A stretch of DNA of 64,000 nt, taken from assembly GCA_963575745.1 (NCBI GenBank), contig CAUYUJ010005681.1, positions 83,680 through 147,679 on the forward strand. The letters are read 5' to 3'. This document shows, piece by piece, positions 1 through 10,619 of this stretch. The stretch is from Prorocentrum cordatum (lineage: Eukaryota; Sar; Dinophyceae; Prorocentrales; Prorocentraceae). The stretch's first letter is position 1, and each line of letters opens with the position of its first letter. The notes beneath the pieces were generated by a model. The model had not been told where the DNA came from, searched no databases, and saw nothing but the letters and a program-made list of their open reading frames with translations. A program made the position numbers and the translations under genes.

Positions 1-543
1 TCGTACCTGTTTGGGGGCAGCGCGCTGCAGGATGGCGCTGCCGCGCGCTCCTCAGGTTGGCATTATGCTTTCGTAAGGACTAGAGAGCATCAGCATGTTG
101 CAATGTCGCCCACCCTCCCCCCCGCGCCGTTCCGCGCTTTCCGATTTCGGGGTGCGTCAGGAAGTCGCCAAGACAATGTCTGTGCACCCTGGCCCTAACC
201 CCGCCCTCCATGGCGCGGCCTCCGCAGAACAAACGCAAACAAACCATGTGCAGATGAGCGCGAAGCCGCGAGCCCCTCCCCCTGCAGACGTTTCGGCAGC
301 GCCGTTGCCGCGTCGCCTGGTGGGCTCGGCCAGCTGATGCCGCGCGTGCGCTCGTCCGCTTGGGTCCGCCATCGGGCGCGCCAGGCCGCTCCAGCGGAGT
401 CGCGTGCGAACCTTGCGTCTGCCGCGCGGGGCGCGCTGGGCATGGTCGGCGTTGCGCGAGGTTGCCCAACCGTCGACGCTGCGCGCCCGCGGGTTGCGCT
501 GATCATGTGCGCCCGCCCCGCTGCTCAAAGGTTGCCGCGCAAT
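1..543. other. GC-rich stretch without recognisable gene
   Basis: Open frames occur on both strands, but they overlap one another, are rich in Arg/Pro/Ala and show no motif, so I read them as products of high GC. The tandem segment that fills the next 10 kb starts to match its other copies only at about 544. Confidence 0.5.
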
Positions 544-1380
544 GCGATTCGGTCCCGCTTTATCCCTTCGCCCTCAACATCTAGCCTGGTCCTGTCGACG
601 TGAAGGGAACCTGCTTCGAGGGTCAGGCGGCATCTTGCCGGATCCTGCGGCCTCGCTCCACGCCTCCAGACAAGCTCCTGCGCTCGAGCCTCGAAGCCTC
701 CGACCCCTTGGGCCCATCCAGTGGGTAGGGTTGGGACGCCTGGCAGTAAGCACTCCTCTTCGGCCGTCTCTAGCAGATGCGCCTCGATCGAGGACTCCCG
801 GAGGCCACCGTCTACTGGTGCCCCCGTTTGGCCCGAGGGGCGGCTGCGCGCACGAGCTGTCCGCGTCGAGCGGAGGAGCGGCCGCCGTGCGACGTGGCAG
901 GCTCGTGGGCGATCGGGGCAGGTTCGAGGTCGGCCCCTTCCCTTGATTTGCTGCCTCCCGTTCATCCCCGTCCGATTCGATGGCGGGCGGAACAAGGGGG
1001 GGGAAGACCGCTGGGGCGTCGGGGTGTTCAGCCGGCGCGCCGGCCACGCCCACATGCTGTCAGTGTTTTCCTCCGCAGCCCAGCTTCCAGATCTCTCCCT
1101 GGCATCATATCGTGAAAACCCTCCGGCCGGGGGCTCGAGGCGTCTGGGAGGAAGGGAATCGAAGGGGAAGGTTTCTGCTCCCCCCGGGACGCCCCCCAGA
1201 CCCCCAGCGGGGGACCCCCCCGAGGACCCCGCCCCACCCACCCCTTGACCACCCCTCCCCTGCGGGCAAGGGATTAAGGGAATGGGGCTTGCCTTCGACT
1301 CTATGACGACGTTGCTCGATGTCTCTTTGGCTGGGACGTTTGACGAGCAGGGCCCACGGACAGGGACAGGGGGGAGCGGT

Positions 1381-1386
<6 letters not shown>

Positions 1387-1470
<84 letters not shown>
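1387..1470 (+). repeat. (GAC)n trinucleotide run
   Basis: About 28 uninterrupted GAC units. They are open in every frame and produce spurious poly-Asp, poly-Arg/Ser and poly-Thr reading frames. The run is absent from copies B and C of the surrounding segment, so it was gained in copy A or lost in the others. Confidence 0.95.
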
Positions 1471-1542
1471 TCAAAAGGAAAATCTCTCCTACATGCCAAT
1501 AGGCCGGCGGATTGTACAAGGGTCGCTAGCACCCTTTTTCAT

Positions 1543-2017
1543 AGATGCCCTCCAGAATCATACGAAGCTTTCTTATGAGCCTCCAAGGTGCCAGTCCCTT
1601 CTAAGAAGCCCCCACCTCCGTGTCGCACCGATCGGCCTGGGTTGCGGCCTGCTCGCAGCGTGCTCGCAATTCGGCCGAGACTCGTTCGACATCCCCTCGT
1701 AGCCCAAAGCAACTTGCACTGCTCTCCGACGGCCTTCTGTCAGCTCATTGCTAGCTTGGGGGTGGCTGTTTTTTTGTGTTTGTGTGCCGAAGAGTCGCCA
1801 GCAGCCTTCCTCTGAGATGCCCTCCTGAATCATAAAAGGCCTTTGATATTCCTTTGAGAAGGGGTTGATCCCTTCCAACAACCGGCCCCCCCCCGCTTTG
1901 TGCCATACCGATCGGCCTGGGTTGCGGTCTGCCCGTAGCGTGCTCGCAGTCCTCGTAGCCCACTAGCAGCCCGCACGCTGCTCTCCGATGGCCTTCTGTC
2001 AGCTCATCGCTAGCTTG
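1543..2017 (+). repeat. Internal direct duplication inside copy A
   Basis: A stretch of about 200 bp beginning GATGCCCTCC and ending at CTAGCTT occurs at 1543-1757 and again, diverged, at 1815-2017. It includes a shared GATCGGCCTGGGTTGCGG core. Copies B and C carry it once (about 5300-5490 and 8950-9135). No gene is seen in it. Confidence 0.75.
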
Positions 2018-2179
2018 CTTCGCTGGCCTCCTGGGAGCTGCGACGTTGTCTTTCGAAGAGAGGGGTTGAACTCCTGGTCCAGTTTCTGCAGGGATTGTCT
2101 AGGATTACTTCGTTTCCTGGGCGCGGGTCCCGGTAGCGTTCCTCCCTGCTCTCTGCTCCCCCCTCCCACCCGGGCCGAG

Positions 2180-2617
2180 GAGCGCCGCCTGACGGACACC
2201 ACCATGGGCGACGACACGACGAGCGCCGCGCCTCGCACTGGAAGCCCAGGCACCGTGCTCCTGGCGCTCCTCGCCTTCCTCTACGTGGGCAGCGCGGCGG
2301 GTGCGGCGCTGGACGAGTCCACCACCATGGCCGACGAGCGCCGCCTGACGGACACCACCATGGGCGACGACACGACGAGCGCCGCAGCTCGCAGTGGCGC
2401 CCTTGGCACCATGCTCCTGGCGCTCCTCGCTTTCCTGTTCGTGGGCAACGCGGCTGGGGCGGCAGTGGACGAGTCCACCACCATGGCCGACGAGCGTCGC
2501 CTGACGGACACCACCATGGGCGACGACACGACGAGCCCCGCGGCCCCCCGCGCGGCGTTCCGGACGGCGCCGCTGTTCGCCCTTGCTGCGGCGCTCGGTC
2601 TTGCAGCCCATCGCTAA
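2180..2617 (+). CDS. Modular Thr/Asp-rich protein with signal-peptide-like repeats, copy A exon
   Basis: Unrecognised protein built from 52-residue (156-bp) modules starting at 2181, 2337 and 2493. Each has ERRLTDTTMGDDTTS, a short Arg/Gly spacer, a hydrophobic stretch such as LLALLAFLFVGNAAGAA, then DESTTMAD. The last module ends in Ala/Leu-rich sequence plus AHR, reminiscent of a GPI-type or membrane tail. I start at 2180 because a pyrimidine-rich tract ends in an AG|G acceptor there. An upstream ATG at 1988 is open in this copy, but copy B has a 1-base difference that breaks that frame, so the upstream part is probably not coding. Internal ATGs sit in CCACCATGG contexts. Inferred secreted or membrane protein; function unknown. 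Confidence 0.6.
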   Translation, partial: ERRLTDTTMGDDTTSAAPRTGSPGTVLLALLAFLYVGSAAGAALDESTTMADERRLTDTTMGDDTTSAAARSGALGTMLLALLAFLFVGNAAGAAVDESTTMADERRLTDTTMGDDTTSPAAPRAAFRTAPLFALAAALGLAAHR

Positions 2618-4082
2618 GCTCTGAAAGGGGCACGCTTGTAGCAGACTGTCTTCCAGGCTTCCAAGCCTTCCCTCCCAGCGGGCCTGGATCTCGACCGCCG
2701 CCTTCGCCCTCACTAGCCCCCCGTCGGCTTTTACCTACAGCTTTGCTTTCCCTGCCTCCGCTCGGCTCCTGTCCCCCATCATGCCCTCTCTGCGCTGTGG
2801 TGGTCGAGGATCCGTGCCCCGCAGTGAATTCCATTCAAGCCACCCCTGCTTTGGTGCAGCGGCAGGGAGCCCTCGCAAAGGCCTGGGCTGCGGCCGAGGC
2901 ATCTTCTCTGGGGGCGGCCAATCCTCGATGTCGTGGTACCCGTCCCTCGCGCATCTGAAGAATTCGGTGCCAGACTTCAAGAGTTCCGTACCGGATTTTT
3001 TGCTACGGCACGTGGTCGCAGCGGCAGCGAGTGCTGGGTCCGCCTGCCACATCAAGCGCAGATTTCGGATGCCCACACCAGATGCCTGCGGATCAGCCAC
3101 AGTGCCACCTTGCCCGTTGAAGAAACTGCATCATCTTCGAGCATGTGACGTTAGAGGTGGAAAGCCTGTCGATACCGAGGTCTTCCCCTTGCTTCTGCCT
3201 CCTTGGACATCACTGGGACTGGCCATCGTTGCCACGGCTGTATTCGCCTTGGAATCTTGAGACGCGAGCGCGGACCCAGCGTAATGTTCGGGTGATCGCG
3301 GCCCTGGGAGCACGGGGCTGGTTAGTGTACTCGACAGAGGACCGCAGCCTTGGGAGAGCGGACTCAGGGTGATTTGCGAGAGGTCTCTGGGAGCGCGGAT
3401 CCAACGTGATTTACGCGGCATCGCGGGGAGCAATAATGGCAATGAGCCCTCACGACCGTGGTTTTGGGAGGCTTCTGGGCGCCAGTGGGGGGACTTACAT
3501 GTCCATTCCAAATCTCTTCCAGCACAGCCACGCGGAGGCCATTGCAACAACACGTTTGGAGGTCCCATTGGGGGAGGCCGCCGGACAACAGGAAGCGCGC
3601 TGAGATTCGAAGAGTCGCGGGATGGGCGGCGTTCTCTAGCCCGGGTGGACCTTCTACGTATCAGGGGAGGTCTGGGAGGGGAGTGGTTCGGGAATCCTAC
3701 GCGATCGGGACGTGGCGGATGACGGGAAGTGTGCTTATACTCGAGGTGTCGCGCGATGGACGTTGATCGCCGACTTGGAGGGACATTATCTAGGTGCCTG
3801 CGGCGACTTCACCACCGTGCTACCGAAGCACTCTGTGTGGCGAACGTCATTACATGTGATGCCTCTCGGCTCCTTCTCCTGATGAGCTCCCATGGGGACG
3901 AATTGGGCCGTCTTGTGGCTGTCTTGTGCTCCGGATAGCACCAATCGGAGTTCGGTGGCAAATGGCCAGAGGAGGCCGAGTCGCCCAGCAGCCCGACGAT
4001 GGCATTCAACCGTGCCATCAGAGTTGCTCAGCGGCCCTCCTCGACTGCCCCGCCCCACGGCGACGCTGCTCCGCTCGCCACG

Positions 4083-4560
4083 AGGGCCGAGATAAGGCCG
4101 TTGGCATTCCCCACCCACGGATTTCACCGTGGCCTTGGGAGGCCATCAGTTGGCTTGTGCTCCCGTTGGGCAGTCTCGGGGGTCCCTTGTGGCTTTCTTG
4201 GGCCGTCTTGGGGGACCTATTGAGCCGTTTTGTGGTCTTGGGGCTCCGTATGCCGTCTGAGGGCTCTCTTGGGGCCGTCGTAGACCCGCCTGGGGACCTT
4301 TGTGGCCGTCCAGGGTACTTCTCAGGCCGTCATGTGTGCCTCTGGAGGCTCTCTTGGGCCAGCTTGGGGCCCCCTGGGCCGACTAAGGGGCCTTCTTGGA
4401 TCTTCGACCAGCGTGCCTGGACTGGTCCGGGGGCCTCTTTGAAGCCTCCTGGGATCTATTCGGCGCTTCCCTGGAGCTGTTGGGTGCCTCTCGAGGCACG
4501 GCTGGGCCATCTTGGCGGCCTGGGTGACCCTCCCCGACCGTCGCGGAAAGCCTCTCGCAG
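4083..4560 (+). repeat. 10/11-bp CTTGG phased repeat block
   Basis: Degenerate repeat of units such as CTTGGGGCCGT and CTTGGAGGCCT, 9-12 bp long. It belongs to the family that fills the 33-39 kb region, here in the same orientation. It lacks stop codons in several frames, so the ORFs over it are not evidence of genes. The same block recurs in copy B at 7780-8165. Confidence 0.8.
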
Positions 4561-4908
4561 AGACTCGCTCGGAGAGTTCCATGGGAAGGCGTCGGCGCGC
4601 CCAGGGGTCCTCGGCCGGGGGAGGGGTGCACGCAGAGCTGTGTGAGAGGAGGAGAGGGGGGGCTTGTCGCAGGCTTGCGAACAGAAACCCAGCCGGGCAG
4701 CACTCGGTATTCTGTAGCGCCTCAGTGTGCCAGAGTGGTCCTTCGCGTGCAGCTGCGGAGGTCTTGGATGGGGACTGTGCCGATGTCGCTCGCGACTGCG
4801 GCCGCGACCGCGACGTCGAATTCTGCTGCTGCTGCTTGTCCTCAGGCCTCCGGCATACCAGGCTTCGTCTGCGCACCCTCGGCCTCTGCCGCTCCGCCCC
4901 CTGCCGCG

Positions 4909-5013
4909 ATGAGCCGCGTGGTGCTCGCCGTGTTCGCCCTCCTTCTCTCCATCCATGGCTGCGTCGCCGATGAGCAGACAACGACCATGGAGGACCATGG
5001 TGGAGTGCCGTAG
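4909..5013 (+). CDS. 34-residue secreted peptide ORF, copy A
   Basis: ATG to TAG encoding a typical signal peptide (MSRVVLAVFALLLSIHGCVA) followed by a short acidic/Thr tail, DEQTTTMEDHGGVP. The reading frame upstream differs between the two copies, while this ORF is conserved in length and sequence, so the ATG at 4909 is the best start. The tail resembles the ADERRLTDTTMGDD core of the modular exon that begins about 640 bp downstream, in copy B. It may therefore be a stand-alone peptide or the signal-peptide exon of that gene; no clear donor in the right phase was found. Confidence 0.5.
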   Translation: MSRVVLAVFALLLSIHGCVADEQTTTMEDHGGVP

Positions 5014-5651
5014 GTGTAGGCATGGACAGAGATTCGGTCCCGCTGGATCTTATCGTGGCATCTAGCCTGGTCCTGTTGACGTGAGGGCACATGTATTCGA
5101 GGGTCGCGGAACAGGGGGGGAAGATCGCTGGGGCGTCGGGGTGTTCAGCTTGTGCGCTGGCCGCGCCCGCGTGCTGCCGGTGTCTTCTCTGCGAGCTGGC
5201 CCCACCGCGGCCTCGCTTCTAGATCTCTGGCGCTTCACCATGCAATTGTCGCCATCACCCTTCCTCTGAGCTGCTCTCCCTCACCACAATAAGTTTTGAA
5301 GAAGCCTCTAAGAAGGCGTCGATCCCTTCTGGAAAAAACCTTCCTCCATGGCGCACCGGTCGGCCTGGGTTGTGGCCTGCTCGCAGCGTGCTCGCAGTTC
5401 GGCTGAGGCTCGCTCGGCACCCCTCGTAGCCCAATAGCAGCCCGCACGCTGCTCTCCGATGGCCTTCTGTCAGCTCATTGCTAGCTTGCTTAGCTGGCCT
5501 CCTGGGAGCTGCGACGTTGTCTTTCGAAGAGAGAGGGTTGAACTCCTGGTGCAGGTTCTGCAGGGATTGTCTAGGATTACTTCGTTTCCTGGGCGCGGGT
5601 CCCGGTAGCGTTCCTCCCTGCTCTCTGCTCCCCCCTCCCACCCGGGCCGAG

Positions 5652-6089
5652 GAGCGCCGCCTGACGGACACCACCATGGGCGACGACACGACGAGCGCCG
5701 CGCCTCGCACTGGAAGCCCAGGCACCGTGCTCCTGGCGCTCCTCGCCTTCCTCTACGTGGGCAGCGCGGCGGGTGCGGCGCTGGACGAGTCCACCACGAT
5801 GGCCGACGAGCGCCGCCTGACGGACACCACCATGGGCGACGACACGACGAGCGCCGCAGCTCGCAGTGGCGCCCTTGGCACCATGCTCCTGGCGCTCCTC
5901 GCTTTCCTGTTCGTGGGCAACGCGGCTGGGGCGGCAGTGGACGAGTCCACCACCATGGCCGACGAGCGCCGCCTGACGGACACCACCATGGGCGACGACA
6001 CGACGAGCCCCGCGGCCCCCCGCGCGGCGTTCCGGACGGCGCCGCTGTTCGCCCTTGCTGCGGCGCTCGGTCTTGCAGCCCATCGCTAA
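5652..6089 (+). CDS. Modular Thr/Asp-rich protein, copy B exon
   Basis: Nearly identical to the copy A exon: modules start at 5653, 5809 and 5965 and it ends with the same hydrophobic tail and TAA. Differences are mostly silent or single-base. The acceptor-like AG|G at 5651/5652 and the pyrimidine tract are conserved. Upstream, an extra base in GAAGAGAGAGGG relative to copy A shifts the frame, which argues that coding begins at this acceptor. The 34-residue signal-peptide ORF of copy A ends 638 bp upstream and could be its first exon. Confidence 0.6.
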   Translation, partial: ERRLTDTTMGDDTTSAAPRTGSPGTVLLALLAFLYVGSAAGAALDESTTMADERRLTDTTMGDDTTSAAARSGALGTMLLALLAFLFVGNAAGAAVDESTTMADERRLTDTTMGDDTTSPAAPRAAFRTAPLFALAAALGLAAHR

Positions 6090-7779
6090 GCTCTGAAAGG
6101 GGCACGCTTGTAGCAGACTGTCTTCCAGGCTTCCAAGCCTTCCCTCCCAGCGGGCCTGGATCTCGACCGCCGCCTTCGCCCTCACTAGCCCCCCGTCGGC
6201 TTTTACCTACAGCTTTGCTTTCCCTGCCTCCGCTCGGCCACTGTCCCCCATCATGCCCTCTCTGCGCCGTGGTGGTCGAGGATCCGTGCCCCGCAGCGAA
6301 TTCCATTCAAGCCACCCCTTCTTTGGTGCAGCGGCAGGGAGTCCTCGCAAAGGCCTGGGCTGCGGCCGAGGCATCTTGCCACGCCGTCCGTCTCCGTGAA
6401 AGATGAGGACCAGGAGGCTTGACATTTTTCAGGTCCGCGAGGGACTCAGACTGCGGCGTGCGGTTGGTCACGGGCCATGTCAAGTGTAGACTTCGGGGGA
6501 GGCCAACCTCAGTTGCAGCGGCCTTCGCAAAGGCGCGGGCCGCTGGCTTCCCTGGGGGCGGCCGATCCTCGATGTCGTGGTACCCGTCTCTCGCGCATCT
6601 GAAGAATTCGGTGACGGACTTAAAGAGTTCCGTACCGGATTCTTTGCTACGGCACGTGGTCGCAGTTGCAGCGAGTGCCAGGGTCCGCCTGTCACATCGA
6701 GCGCAGATTTCGGATGCCCACACCAAATGTTTGCGGATCAGCCAAAGTGCCACCTTGCCCGTTGAAGAAATTGCATCATCTTCGAGCATGTGACGTTGGA
6801 GGTGGAAAGCCTGCCGATACCGAGGCCTTCCCCTCGCTTCTGCCTCCTTGGACATCATTGTGACGGACCGGCCCTCGTTGCCACGGCTGTATTCGCCTTG
6901 GAATCTTGAGACGCGAGCGCGGACCCAGCGTGATGTTCGGGTGATCGTGGCCCTGGGAGCACGGGGCTAGTGTACTTGACTGAGGACCGCAGCCTTGGGA
7001 GAGCGGACTTAGAGTGATTTGCGAGAGGTCGTGGCTCTGGGAGCGCGGATCCAACGCAATCTACGCGGGATCGCGGGGGGCAATAAACGAAAGGAGCCCT
7101 CACGACCGTGGTTTTGGGAGGCTTCTGGGCGCCAGTGAGGGGGCTTACAGATGGGGGTCATTTATGGCTACTGCAATCTCTTCCAGCACAGCAGCTACAC
7201 GGAGGCCAATGCAACAATACGTTTGGAGGCCCCATTGGGGGATGCCGCCGGACGACAGGAAGCGCGCTTAGACTCGAAGAGTCGCGGGATGGACGGCGCT
7301 CTCTAGCCAGGATGGACCTTATACGTATCAGGGGAGGTCTGGGAGGGGAGTGGTTCGGGAATCCTCCGCGATCGGGACGTGACGGATGACGGGAAGTGTG
7401 CTTATACTCGAGGTGTCGCGCGATGGACGTTGATCTCCGATTTGGAGGGACGTAGTGATGTAGGTGCCTGCGGCAACTCCACACCGTGCCAGCGAAGCAC
7501 TCTGTGTGGCGAACGCCATTACATGTGATGCCCCTCGGCTCCTCTTGATGAGCTCTCATAGGGACGAATTGGGCCGCCTTGTGGTTCTCTTGTGCTCCAA
7601 ATAGCACCTGTCGGAGCTCGGTGGCGCATGGCCAGAGGAGGCCGAGTCTCCCAATAGCCCGACGATGGCATTCAACCGTGCCATCAGAATTGCTCAGCGG
7701 TCCTCTCGACTGCCCCGCCCCACGGCGATGCTGCTCCTCTCGCCACGAGGGCCGAGATAAGGCCGCTGGCATCCGCCAC

Positions 7780-8165
7780 CCACGGATTTCACCGTGGTCT
7801 TGGGAGGCCATCAGTTGGCTTGTGCTCCCGTTGGGCAGTCTCGGGGGTCCCTTGCGGCTCTCTTGGGCCGTCTTTGGGGACCTATTGAGTCGTCTTGGGG
7901 TCTTGGGGCTCCCTTGGTAGTCTGAGGGCTCTCTAGGGGCCGTCGTGGACCTGTCCTGGGGCCTTTGTGGCCGTCTAGGGTCTTTCTCAGGCCGTCATGG
8001 GTACCTCCAGAGGCTCTCTTGGGTCAGCTTGGGGCTCCCTGGGCCGACTAGGGGCCCTCTTGGATCTTCGACCAACATGCTTGGATTGGTTTGTGTGCCT
8101 CTCGGAAGCCTCTTGGGGTCTATTCGGCACTTCCGCGGAGCTGTTGGGTGACTCTTGAGGCAAGG
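7780..8165 (+). repeat. 10/11-bp CTTGG phased repeat block
   Basis: Copy B counterpart of the block at 4083-4560, with the same unit types and orientation. Confidence 0.8.
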
Positions 8166-8561
8166 CTGGGCCATCTTGGCGGCCTTGGTGACCCTCCCTG
8201 GCCGTCGTGAAAGCCGCGCAGAGACTCGCTCGAGAGTTCCAGGAAGGCGTCGGGGCGCCCGGGAGTCCTCGGGAGGGGGACGGTGCACGCAGAGCTTTGT
8301 GAGATAAGAGGAGGCTATTCACAGACTTACAGAAGCCCAGCCAGGCAGCACTCGGTATTCTACAACGCCTCAATGTGCCAGAGTGGTCCTCCGTGTGCAA
8401 CTGCGGAGGTCTTGGATAGGGAATGTGGAATGTGCCGATGTCGCTCGCGACTGCGACCGCGACCGCGACGTCGTTCTGCTGCTACTGCTTGTCCTCAGGC
8501 CTCTGGCATACCAGGCTTCGTCTGCGCACCCTCGGTCTCTGCTGCTCCGCCCCTTGCCGCG

Positions 8562-8666
8562 ATGAACCGCGTGGTGCTCGCCGTGTTCGCCCTCTTGCTC
8601 TCCAGTCATGGCTGCGTCGCCGATGAGCAGACCACGACCATGGAGGACCATTGCGGAATGCCGTAG
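8562..8666 (+). CDS. 34-residue secreted peptide ORF, copy B
   Basis: Same length as the ORF at 4909. The signal peptide is kept (MNRVVLAVFALLLSSHGCVA) and the tail is DEQTTTMEDHCGMP, now with a Cys. The substitutions leave hydrophobicity and the VA|DE cleavage-like site intact, so the peptide appears to have been under constraint. The copy C modular exon starts 638 bp downstream of its stop, the same gap as between the copy A peptide and the copy B exon. Confidence 0.5.
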   Translation: MNRVVLAVFALLLSSHGCVADEQTTTMEDHCGMP

Positions 8667-9304
8667 ATGTAGGGATGGACAGAGATTCGGTCCCGCTTGA
8701 TCTTATCGTCCTTAGCATCCAGCCTGGTTCTGTTGACGTGAGTGCAAATTTGTTCGAGGGTTGCGGAACAAGGGGGGAAGATCGCTGGGGCGTCAGGGTG
8801 TTGCGCTTGCCGCGCCCGCGTTCTGCCGGTGTCTTCTCTGCGAGCTGGCCCCGCCGCGGCCTCGCTTCTAGATCTCTGGCGTTTCACCATGCAGTTGTCG
8901 CCATCACCCTTCCTCTGAGCTGCTCTCATTCACCGTAAGAAGTTTTCGAAGAAGCCTCTAAGAAGGCGTCGATCCCTTCTCGGAAACACCTTCCTCCATG
9001 GCGCACCGATCGGCCTGGGTTGCGGCATGCTCGCAGAGTGCTCGCAGTTCGGCTGAGGCTCGCTCGACAGCCCTCGTAGCCCAATAGCAGTCCGCTGCTC
9101 TCCGATGGCCTTCCGTCAGCTCATTGCTAGCTTGCTTGGCTGGCCTCCTGGGAGCTGCGACGTTGTCTTTCGAAGAGAGGGGTTGAACTCCTGGTGCAGG
9201 TTCTGCAGGGATTGTCTAGGATTACTTCGTTTCCTGGGCGCGGGTCCCGGTAGCGTTCCTCCCTGCTCTCTGCTCCCCCCTCCCCCCCCCGCACCCGGGC
9301 CGAG

Positions 9305-9769
9305 GAGCGCCGCCTGACGGACACCACCATGGGCGACGACACGACGAGCGCCGCGCCTCGCACTGGAAGCCCAGGCACCGTGCTCCTGGCGCTCCTCGCC
9401 TTCCTCTACGTGGGCAGCGCGGCGGGTGCGGCGCTGGACGAGTCCACCACGATGGCCGACGAGCGCCGCCTGACGGACACCACCATGGGCGACGACACGA
9501 CGAGCGCCGCAGCTCGTAGTGGCGCCCTTGGAACCATGCTCCTGGCGCTCATCGCGTTCCTGTTCGTGGGCAACGCGGCTGGGGCGGCAGTGGACGAGTC
9601 CACCACGATGGCCGACGAGCGCCGCCTGACGGACACCACCATGAGCGACGACACGACGAGCCCCGCGGCCCCCCGCGCGGACGGCCGTTCAGGAACGGTG
9701 CCGCTTTTATTTGTTCTCTTATGTCTTGTTGTTGCTTTTTTCTCTTGTTTTTTGGTCCGGTGTTTTTAG
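9305..9769 (+). CDS. Modular Thr/Asp-rich protein, copy C exon with altered 3' end
   Basis: Modules as in copies A and B, but after SPAAPRA the sequence diverges. The frame runs into the T-rich insertion and ends in a new tail containing LLFVLLCLVVAFFSCFLV. The replaced C-terminus is thus still hydrophobic. The original 3' end of the exon (CTGTTCGCCCTTGCTG...) reappears at about 9951, beyond the insertion. This may be a functional variant, a pseudogene, or an exon whose insertion is spliced out as a new intron. Confidence 0.5.
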   Translation, partial: ERRLTDTTMGDDTTSAAPRTGSPGTVLLALLAFLYVGSAAGAALDESTTMADERRLTDTTMGDDTTSAAARSGALGTMLLALIAFLFVGNAAGAAVDESTTMADERRLTDTTMSDDTTSPAAPRADGRSGTVPLLFVLLCLVVAFFSCFLVRCF

Positions 9770-9950
9770 CTTGTGTTTTTTTGGTGTTTGTTTATTTTTT
9801 TTGATTTGATTTTGTTTTTCCCCCTTTCCCTTTCTTTTTTGTTTTTAGTTTTTTTAGTTCATGTTCTATACTCGGTTTGTTTTTTTAGTTTTTTTTTTGA
9901 TCTTTTTCTTTTTAGGGTTTTGGTTGTTTTTTAGGTTCTCTTTGTCTTTT
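9705..9950 (+). other. T-rich insertion in copy C exon
   Basis: About 245 bp dominated by T with scattered G, between GCCGCT and CTGTTCGCCC. These two sequences are adjacent in copies A and B. The composition is unlike the GC-rich surroundings. No terminal repeats or target duplication are obvious. It could be an introner-like insertion or expanded low-complexity DNA. Confidence 0.75.
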
Positions 9951-10619
9951 TCTGTTCGCCCTTGCTGCGGCGCTCGGTCTTGCAGCCCATCGCTAAGCGC
10001 TAAGCTCTGAAAGGGGCACGCTTGTAGCAGGCTGTCTTCCAGGCTTCCAAGCCTTCCCTCCCATGAATTCCATTCAGGCCACTCCTGCTTTGGTGCAGCG
10101 GCAGGGAGCCCTTGCAAAGGCCTGGGCTGCGGCCGAGGCATCTTGCCACGCCGTCCGTCTCCGTGAAAGATGAGGACCAGGAGGCTTGGCATTTTTCAGG
10201 TCCGCGAGGGACTCAGACTGCGGCGTGCGGTTGGTCACGGGCCATATCAAGCGTAAACTTCGGCCGAGGCCAACCTCAGTTGCAGCGGCCTTCGAAAAGG
10301 CGCGGGCCGCTGGCTTCCCTGGGGGCGGCCGATCCTCGATGTCGTGGTACCCGTCCCTCGCGCATCTGAAGAATTCGGTGACGGACTTGAAGAGTTCCGT
10401 ACTGGATCATTTGCTACGGCACGTGGTCGCAGCGGCAGCGAGTGCCAGGGTCCGCCTGCCACATCGAGCGCAGATCTCGGATGCCCACACCGGATGCCTG
10501 CGGATCAGCCACAGTGCCACCTTGCCCGTTGAAACAAAAATTCTACCATTGACCGCATGAGGTGAACATCGTGACGAAGTACTACAACAAGCGTTATGTC
10601 TGTGAACGCGTGAATGCTT

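Larger units (their letters stand above)
544..5026 (+). repeat. Tandem segmental repeat, copy A
   Basis: First of three head-to-tail copies of one segment. Each copy starts with a GATTCGGTCCCGCT-like sequence (544, 5027, 8684), then holds the modular exon, a long gene-free flank, a block of 10/11-bp CTTGG repeats and, in copies A and B, a 34-codon peptide ORF at the end. Copy A is longer than copy B because its 5' part has a GAC run and an extra internal duplication. From about 2618 to 4908 nothing but repeat-family sequence is seen; 2690-4990 matches 6160-8640 closely, with small indels. For example, copy A lacks the stretch present at about 6376-6530. Confidence 0.85.
5027..8683 (+). repeat. 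Tandem segmental repeat, copy B
   Basis: Second copy of the segment, about 3.66 kb. Order: GATTCGGTCCC start, short 5' flank, modular exon (5652-6089), long gene-free flank (6090-8560), CTTGG repeat block (7780-8165), peptide ORF (8562-8666). It differs from copy A mainly by small indels and by lacking the GAC run and internal duplication. Confidence 0.85.
8684..10532 (+). repeat. Tandem segmental repeat, copy C (truncated)
   Basis: Third copy. It matches copies A and B up to about 10532 (GTGCCACCTTGCCCGTTGAA) and then switches to unrelated sequence. It carries a T-rich insertion in the exon and lacks about 165 bp downstream of it: CCTTCCCTCCCA joins directly to TGAATTCC at about 10063. No peptide ORF follows. 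Confidence 0.85.

Noticed and set aside
1988-2179. In-frame N-terminal extension of the copy A modular protein from ATG 1988
   Set aside because: A 1-base difference in copy B breaks this frame while the downstream modules stay intact, and an acceptor-like site lies at 2179/2180.
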